This document shows, piece after piece, positions 57,447 through 64,000 of a stretch of DNA of 64,000 nucleotides (its first letter is position 1; the number at the start of each line of letters is the position of its first letter). A program made the position numbers and the translations under genes. The stretch comes from Gnetum montanum (taxonomy: Eukaryota; Streptophyta; Gnetopsida; Gnetales; Gnetaceae): NCBI GenBank assembly GCA_015680685.1, contig MNCI01002227.1, positions 1-64,000 on the forward strand. Direction: 5' to 3'. The notes under the pieces were generated by a model. It saw only the letters and a list, made by a program, of their open reading frames with translations, ran no database searches and was not told the DNA's origin.

Positions 57447-59487
57447 CTACAATCAATCAAGGGTTTGAAATTACTAAAGTGTTCTCATAAATCAGCAACA
57501 ATTTGATACCTTACTCATACCCTTAGTCATATCAAGTTCTTAGTTCATTATGATTATAGAGTTAGAAAATGTTAATAACAATCCCATTAGTACTTTAAAT
57601 GAGTGGCATGATCAATTAGAAGTATTCTTAAATTTGTTTTGGCCTTAACATGAGTGATTTATTTTAAAAAATTCTTAATATGTTTCCTTAGACTTACCCT
57701 TATAATACCTTCTCATTGTTAACAATTTTGAAAAAATCAACTTAAATTTTCCTTAATAGCATGACCACAAACCCACACAACCCTCCCCCCCGCCATGACT
57801 AAGGTGATCACTTTAGGATCACGTAGATTTGAAAATCATGCAAATCAAGGCATTAATGATCAAGTTATGGATGTTAGAAGTTGAAGCGTCAAAGCTCATA
57901 ACTACAAAGAAAAATTAGCTACAACATCCTTCTTATGAAATTCAGAAATGAAAAAAAATTTCTAACTACCCTATGCTATATACAGTTTTTATGGGTGAAA
58001 TATTGTAAATATGACATTATAGGTGTGATATCATAGGTGCCTGCAATATCGTAGATATAATGTCACCATAGAAAAATCAAAATTTTTGAATATTTTTCTT
58101 TAAAAAAATTGTTCCATAGGATAGTTGGAAGATATGCATCATGTTGAAAGGGTTTTGATATGAAAATGATGCTTCAATTGTAAAAAAATAAGCGTTGAAA
58201 GTCCATGATAAAGGAATATTAGGCTATGAAAGTATGTGAGGTATTGATGGAATGGATGAGAAAGACAACATTGTTTTGTTATTAGAATAGATAGTGTGAA
58301 TGATATGGAAGTATTTATTGTTATTTATTGGAATTGAAAGGCTCAAGATGATGTGGAATCGCTTGGCGGATGTAAGATATGACAATTATACAAGTGGGTC
58401 CTCCCCAAAGCAAGCACTAGCCCTTAATACCCTTGTATAAACATGCCTAAAAGTGTCCTTAGACACTTAAGGAGTTGAATGCAATGCATACCTATTTAGC
58501 AAAACACCCATGTTAGTACCACCAAATTGGGAAAATAACACTATGTTATACAAAATCATAAGTTATGGTTATTCAAACAATGAGATGAAATGAGTTTAGA
58601 AGGGATTGCAAAAATTAGGACATGAGGTGCCTTAATATAAGCATAATGAATTCTTGTGTTTTATTAGTGGTTAAAGTAATCATTAGCCTTTCTGTCCAAG
58701 ATTCAAACCAAGTCCAGACCACATCCAATGACATCACATCGTTTCATCTCTTGGAATTACAATCATAAGATTATCAATGTTACAAAGAGTATTGTCACTT
58801 AACATATTGTCCAAGGGAGGACTTTATTCATGGCACTTTATTTTTATTTTTACGTTTCTGAGAAACCACCTACCTTTAGGCATCGGTAACATGTTTTTTC
58901 AATGGGGCCCACAGAAACTTATTTTGTGTCCTTTATTTATTATTTTTGTCAACCCTTTTAAGGTAGATCTACAAGGATATAATACAACCTTAGTAGCAAG
59001 ATACAACTTACAATAATAATCCAAAAAGAGTCCACAAACCCCCTTGATGTCACACTCTTTTCATTCCCCTTTGGTTCTTCACTTTTCTGTATAGGCATAA
59101 TGATTACACATTTATTCTTAGTTTGATGATGGAATTATGGTCATGGTAAGAACCTCTTATTATTGGAATGGATGGATTGATGATGTGGGCTGACTATGCA
59201 AATAATGAGTCTCTTATGACTTGGTTTCATAGAGAAATTTTCACCTTATTGGGCTACATCTTGCCTTTATTTAATTGTTTTTTATTAATGATCAAAAATT
59301 ATTTACAAAGGGTTTGAAAAAATGTATAAAAGAAATGGGAAATATGGTAAAAATTATGAAAAAGTATAAAGAATGAAAAATGCTATAGAATTGAAAAGTA
59401 TTTAAAAATATGAAAAATTGAAGAATTGGAAAAGTGAAAAAATGAAAAGAATTGTCAAAAAAAAATTACAAAAAATTAGTAAGGTAC
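57447..59487 (-). other. 3' region of C between integrase and additional ORF
   Basis: On the minus strand this starts after the purine motif at 59504-59520 and a tract that is T-rich on the sense strand (about 59290-59480). The text at 58381-58450 (GTCCTCCCCAAAGCAAGC-like) aligns with 24410-24470 of D. A second purine motif (minus strand TTAGTCATGGCGGGGGGG, about 57785-57803) sits 0.35 kb before the additional ORF. No gene was recognised. Confidence 0.6.
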
Positions 59488-60899
59488 CTATGATTTTAAA
59501 TGGACACCCCCACGACTATTATGAAGATCAGGGAAAATAGAAGATAGAGTAAGTGGAAGACTGGTGAGTAGTTTGGATAGATTCCTTTGAGTACTCATAG
59601 TACGATTTGACTTGTTGGAAATTGACAAGGATAAGCTTATGTGGTGTATATGGGTGATGAATATGAAAGGCACCAAATGGATAAGTAGCATATACTATGT
59701 ATGGTCCCTCCTAAAGTGTTTGAAATCTAGCCTTTTGGGGTAAATAACTTGGATTGTAATAAAGGACCTTGTTGCCTAGTTTTATGGTTACATTTCTTAA
59801 TCACGAATCATGCCTAAGTTTGGAATAGTGCTTGTGGACTTCATTGTCCATAAGTGCTTCTTATCTATTTTCATCTAAAAGATTCAAATTCATTAGACGT
59901 TCCTCTTGTGCTAAACTCAGATCAAGCTCAATTTCAATAGTAGTAGCTAGAGTGTAAAGCTCTACCTAGATTGGAAGTATCAGAAACTTTCCATAGACTA
60001 ATTCATATGGGGTGTACCCTATAGGTAATTTCCATGAAGTTCTATAGACACATAGAGCACCATTTAATTTCATACTCCAATCACATCTAAGCCTACTAAT
60101 TGTTCTAGTGAGTATTCTAGTCATTTCGTGGTTAGTAACTTCAACTTGACCATTTGCTTAGGGATGATATCGTATTGTTAATTTATGGTTAACCCCAAGT
60201 TTTTGCATGAGTTTCTTAAAGGCAACATCATTGAAGTGGGTCCCATTATCTGATATTAGCATTCTAGATACTCCAAATCAGTTCACCACATGTTGTTGGA
60301 AAAACTTGGAAATTGGTTTTGCTATACAATCCTTTACTATTGTTGCCTCTACCCATTTTGTGCAATAATCCACAGTCACAATAATGTATGTTTTTCCATT
60401 TGACATCATTTGAATGGGCCTCATAGAATCAATTCCCCAAATATCAAAAGGTTCTAGTAGCTGTATCTAGTGTTGTGGTCCTTCATATCTAGTTGTAATT
60501 CCTCCATCTCTATGGCAACATTCACATGATTGGGCAAAAGCATGGGCATCTCTAAATAGAGTAGGTCAAAAGTAGCCTACCATCAATAATTTAAGTATTG
60601 TTCTTCACCTTTCATAGCAACCACCACATGGATCTTCATGGGCATCTTGTAACACTCTTTGTTGGTCATGAGTAGGTACACACCATCTAACAAGCCCATT
60701 TGCACAAATTTTGTATAGGTTACCATTTATATCCATGTATTGTCTAGCTTTGTGAAGGAACTATTCACATTGTTTTATATTCCATTCAACAACAAGCTCT
60801 TGTGTGGTGAGATACATCAGGTACTCTACAGTCAATGGTTGTTCTATTGAATTTATAGCCTTTGCTATTCTAGTAAAGAGGTCCTCATCAGGAAATTAG
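59488..60899 (-). pseudogene. pol: Integrase of C, DDE triad retained
   Basis: On the minus strand the zinc-binding text lies near 60650-60490 (CHRDGGITTRYEGPQ follows it). The core reads GIDSMRPIQMMSNGKTYIIVTVDYCTKW (about 60440-60355), LISDNGTHFNDVAFKKLMQKLG (about 60265-60200) and ANGQVEVTNHEMTRILTRT (about 60165-60110). So Asp, Asp and Glu are all present, unlike A and D. Then LNGALCVYRTSWKLPIGYTPYELVYGKF, LGNKVLYYNPSYLPQKARFQTLxEGPYIVY and the tail FPDLHNSRGGVHLKS, ending at the purine motif. A few TAG stops remain. Confidence 0.83.
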
Positions 60900-61299
60900 T
60901 CTAATAAGGGTTCTACTTGGTTGTTTGCATCCCATTTCAACCTTGATAACTAATCAGCTACAACCTTTTTTGTTCCTTTTTTATCAATCATTATAATGTT
61001 AAACTCTTGAATAATCACAAGCCATCTTATCACTCTAGGACTATTTGTTGGCTTGTTCATTAAAAATCGAATGGTACTAGGGTTTGTGTGGACATATATA
61101 TGGTAATCGAGCACATAATGTCTAAATTTTTTAAACGCATACATCACGGCCATTAGCTCCTTTTCAGTTGTTGTGTAGTTTAATTATGCTCCGGTGATGC
61201 TCCTACTAGCACAGTGTATGTAATATGATCTCTTTTGATAATCAAGTTATGTCAATACTACACCAAGTGCATAGTGCATTAGTCATGATATGAAAATTC
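60900..61299 (-). pseudogene. pol: RNase H of C
   Basis: The open stretch 60950-61153 (minus) reads MAVMYAFKKFRHYVLDYHIYVHTNPSTIRFLMNKPTNSPRVIRWLVIIQEFNIIMIDKKGTKKVVAD, here summarised by its MYAFKKFRHY, FLMNKP and VIRWLVI motifs. It is homologous to the blocks in A, B and D, and is followed by the QLSRLKW-type linker into integrase. Confidence 0.8.
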
Positions 61300-62460
61300 C
61301 TTGACCAATCTAGAGCTTGAAGGATTATTATGTAAACTAGCTTTTGTTTCAAAGTTTCAAATGCATTTTCACATGACTCAAATCCACTCAAAAGATACAT
61401 CCTTCTTTGTAAGTTTTACCAGCGGTTTGGCTATTTTCAAGAAGTTTTTAATAAATCTTCTGTAGTATCCCATATGGTCCAAAAAGAATCTTACATCTTT
61501 TACCATCTATAGCCTTTGAGTGATATTTTAGATTACTCTAATTTTTTCAAGATCTACCTCTATACCCCTTTGGGAAATTTTGTGTCCTAGTACTATGCCT
61601 TCCTAGATCATAAGATGGCTCTTCTACCAATTGAGCTTTAGATTAGTTTCAACACATCTTTTAATTACTTGCTCTAACTAGATAGGGCTTGTTTGAAATA
61701 CAACTCATATGTGGAAAAATTCATCCATAAAAACATCAACACCATTACCTATCTACTTTTAGAAGATGCTTAAAATCAGTCTTTGGAAAGTTGCTAGTGC
61801 ATTGCATAGATTGAAAGGCATTTGTCTATAAGCAAACATTACCCATGGACTAGTGAACATGGTTTTCTCTTAGTTCTCCAGTGCAATGAAGATTTGATTA
61901 TACCTGCTATACCCATCTAGAAAACTCTAGTACTCATGTCTTGAAATTGTCTCTAGGACTTGATCCACAAATGGGAATGGAAAATGATTCTTAAGTGTGG
62001 CTAAATTCAACAACCAAAAGTTGATGTAGATGCACCATTTGCTTCCCTTCTTTGGAACTATCACCAAAGGACTTACCCATTCACTATCCACAATTGGATA
62101 GATGAATTCTATCTTTAGCAACTTTTCCAATTCCTACCTAACTACCTCCTTGAGTTTAGGATTAAATCTTTGTTGAGGTTGGCATTTCGATTTAACTACA
62201 ATATCAGTGTAGATCTGATGTTGGCAAATTTTTGGAACAATTATTATGATCTCATCATAAGGCCATGCAAATGCTATATGCCATCTATTGAGCACTTCCA
62301 ATAGTTTTTCTTTTTGTTCCTTATCTAGGTTGGCATTGATAATTACTGGCTTCTTGTTGTTTAGAAATGTGTATTCTAATGTTGCTAGTAGGTTTTTCAA
62401 TTTTAGCAGTTCTAATTCCATTGTGTCTAGGATTTCCAAGTGTCCCCAATCTGTTTCTTC
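61300..62460 (-). pseudogene. pol: Reverse transcriptase of C (broken)
   Basis: Minus strand: LLATLEYTFLNNKKPVIINANLDKEQKEKLLEVLNRW (62410-62290), IAFAWPYDEI, then MEKLLKIEFIYPIVDSEWVSPLVIVPKKGSKWCIYINFWLLN (62130-62005), LKNHFPFPFVDQVLETISRHEY, YSRYNQIFIALEN and MPFNLCNALATFQ. The catalytic motif reads FMDE at 61720-61731: the last Asp has become Glu. The connection region follows to about 61300. Confidence 0.82.
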
Positions 62461-62639
62461 CTCCTAATGTTTCTAAGGGTAAGAGTGTATTTTCATAGTT
62501 GTTCCAACTTATCTATTTTTGCCACATAGGTACTAATGATCTGTTCTTCTAGTTCCATGTACTTATTAGATTGGGTTTCTTCATTGGTAATCAACCACTA
62601 GATGCCCTCTTATTGGGTGGCTGCTACATATAGGCGATT

Positions 62640-63239
62640 TTGCACGCAACTTGTTTCTACACATTGATTGCATTCCTTAGTCTCTTTTCATTCAATGGTC
62701 CAAATTCTTTACACACAATTGCACCCATGATAGTTGGATGTGATACATGGAACCCTTCATCTATGTATGATTCTAGCTTCATCTTCCTTGGAAATTTCCA
62801 AGGATAAATTCCAAATTCCAAGCTTATCATCCATGGTGCTAAGCCAAGCTCTTTCCATGATAATTGGAAACCCTTCATTATTTTCCCCCACATGAATTAG
62901 TAGAAAATCAATAGGATAGAACTAGCCATTGATGATGGTAATCACATCATCCACCCATCTAAGTGTAATCGTGATTGACTAGTCTACAAGCTCTAAATGT
63001 ATGTTAGTTTTCTTTAGTGATGGGAGGTTCCAAGCCTAGTACATATCTTGAGATATCAGATTTACTCCAAACCCAAAATCTAATAGAGGTTTGCACTATT
63101 TTTGTCTTTATATTTGGACATAAATTAAGGGACTTCTTAGGCTAGTTCTTTTCTATGAAAGAGCCCCTACTTTGATCCAATCGGTTACTATTTGTGTGAG
63201 CATGACAGTTGTGATGTTTAGACCTAATGAAGTTGGAAG
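62640..63239 (-). pseudogene. Protease of C (broken)
   Basis: Minus strand: VMLTQIVTDWIKVG near 63210-63170, then SLRSPLIYVQI, PLLDFGFGVNLISQDMYxAWNLPSLKKTNIHLELVDQSITITL, and, further on, HVGENNEGFPIIMERAWLSTMDDKLGI (62890-62800). The active-site motif reads DFG (63072-63080): Asp is kept and Ser has become Phe. Confidence 0.78.
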
Positions 63240-64000
63240 ATTATTATATTGGAAAGGACTTGATGTGGATGGGGTGAAGTTAGACATGTTTCTCATCTAT
63301 TGAGTCTTCTCTGGATTTGTTTTGAAGAATGGTCATCTCTTCGGTTAAGTCTCATAAGTATCCTTCCTTTCATATGTATTAATTGCCCTTGTAGCACTTT
63401 TTGGCTAGGGTTGTGATGGAAAGTTTCCCTGCATAACAGGAGGTTGCACTGATGGCATAGGACTAAATTGTTGAGTAGAAGGTCAAGCTATTTGTGGATG
63501 CATGTATAAGTTGGAATTAGTCCCTTGCAGCGTCAATTTGTGGTATTTTGCTAAATGGTACTGTGATTTTTGAATAGTTGCATGATTAGGTGAGATTGGA
63601 TGCTGGACATAGTATCCATAAGGATCAAGTTATTGATATGGATACTGTTAACATGGCAGTGGCATGGCCCATGATTGTGGTTACTACCACTGTTGATGGT
63701 ACTACTCTTGCAGCTACAGCAAGGCTCCACTAGGATAGTAGATTGGTTGAGGTTGTCATCTATAATTACCCTCAAGATAAGATAACTTTTGAGGCATTTG
63801 CCTTTAAAACAAATCATGGGTTAAGTGTGTATGTCATAGTTTCTTGCAGATGTACCATGACTGAAAAACATTCCATAGGATGTTTGTATTAGCACTCGGT
63901 GCAACCTTCATCATCTGTGGAGCTAGTGTTTGAGTGCCCAACTATTAAAGCAACTTTGTCCTTTTGTCCAAGTTCCTTTTTCTTCTTTTTATCTTTGCCT
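63240..64000 (-). pseudogene. gag: Gag C-terminal part of C, continues off the window
   Basis: Minus strand text near 63950-63800 reads DDEGCTECxYKHPMECFSVMVHLQETMTYTLNP, matching YQYDHPKGCCPIISHLQESRVYALNP of E1. It is followed by frame-shifted, Pro/Ser-rich text to about 63250. The rest of Gag and the 5' LTR lie to the right of the window. Confidence 0.7.

Larger units (their letters stand above)
53680..64000 (-). mobile_element. Ty3/gypsy element C, 3' LTR to gag, inserted in B
   Basis: Read on the minus strand from 64000: Gag C-terminal part, protease, RT, RNase H, integrase, 3' region, additional ORF, polypurine tract and 3' LTR (54560-53680). The 5' LTR lies beyond the window. It has fewer stops than A, B or D and is nested in B, which is nested in A, so it is the youngest of this stack. 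The expected left target duplication is CTCAC (53675-53679), which needs the far side to test. Confidence 0.87.

Noticed and set aside
1-64000. Host protein-coding genes, rRNA genes or a non-transposon system such as a defence or biosynthetic cluster
   Set aside because: Both strands were read through; every stretch with protein resemblance belongs to an LTR retrotransposon. Remaining stretches have no long open frames or plausible exon series.

Overview
This window is plant nuclear DNA, from a large, AT-rich, repeat-dominated genome. I found no intact host gene. Almost everything recognisable is decayed LTR retrotransposon: several copies of one Ty3/gypsy family, one chromovirus-type Ty3/gypsy fragment and one Ty1/copia family. 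In-frame stops are mostly TAG or TGA where the family has Gln (CAG) or Trp (TGG), as expected from deamination of methylated cytosine in silenced plant repeats. A gymnosperm or another large-genome seed plant fits, but the species cannot be read from the sequence.

Layout. (1) 1-5792: Ty3/gypsy element E1 (+), with gag and protease but no RT or integrase; it lies inside the 3' end of E2 (5793-6905). (2) 6906-8353: anonymous repeat with tRNA-like SINE pieces, repeated at 18226-19640. (3) 8354-13806: chromovirus-type fragment (+) with a 2.8 kb LTR and gag to RNase H, abutting a minus-strand gag fragment (13807-14376). (4) 14377-19752: mostly unrecognised, with a tandem repeat near 16.4-17.1 kb. 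(5) 19753-40265: element D (-), two LTRs and a perfect CCAAT target duplication. It is interrupted by a + strand solo LTR (24656-25536, duplication GGATC) and by a + strand copia element (28222-35136). (6) 40787-49136: element A (+), 5' LTR to integrase. (7) 49137-53679: element B (+), inserted in A; its 5' LTR holds a solo copia LTR (49875-50941, duplication CATTG). (8) 53680-64000: element C (-), inserted in B and running off the window.

The Ty3/gypsy family has LTRs of about 0.8-0.9 kb (TGATG...CATCA), a decayed Athila/Tat-type primer binding site (TGGCGCCGTTGCCGGGGA type) and the order gag-protease-RT-RNase H-integrase. C and D also carry a long additional ORF between integrase and the 3' LTR. 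In both, a TTAGTCATGGGGG-like purine motif recurs at three places: the end of integrase, about 0.3 kb before the extra ORF, and the true polypurine tract. This extra ORF and the repeated motif are the most unusual features here. No element could move on its own; protease motifs and most RT motifs are altered or deleted.
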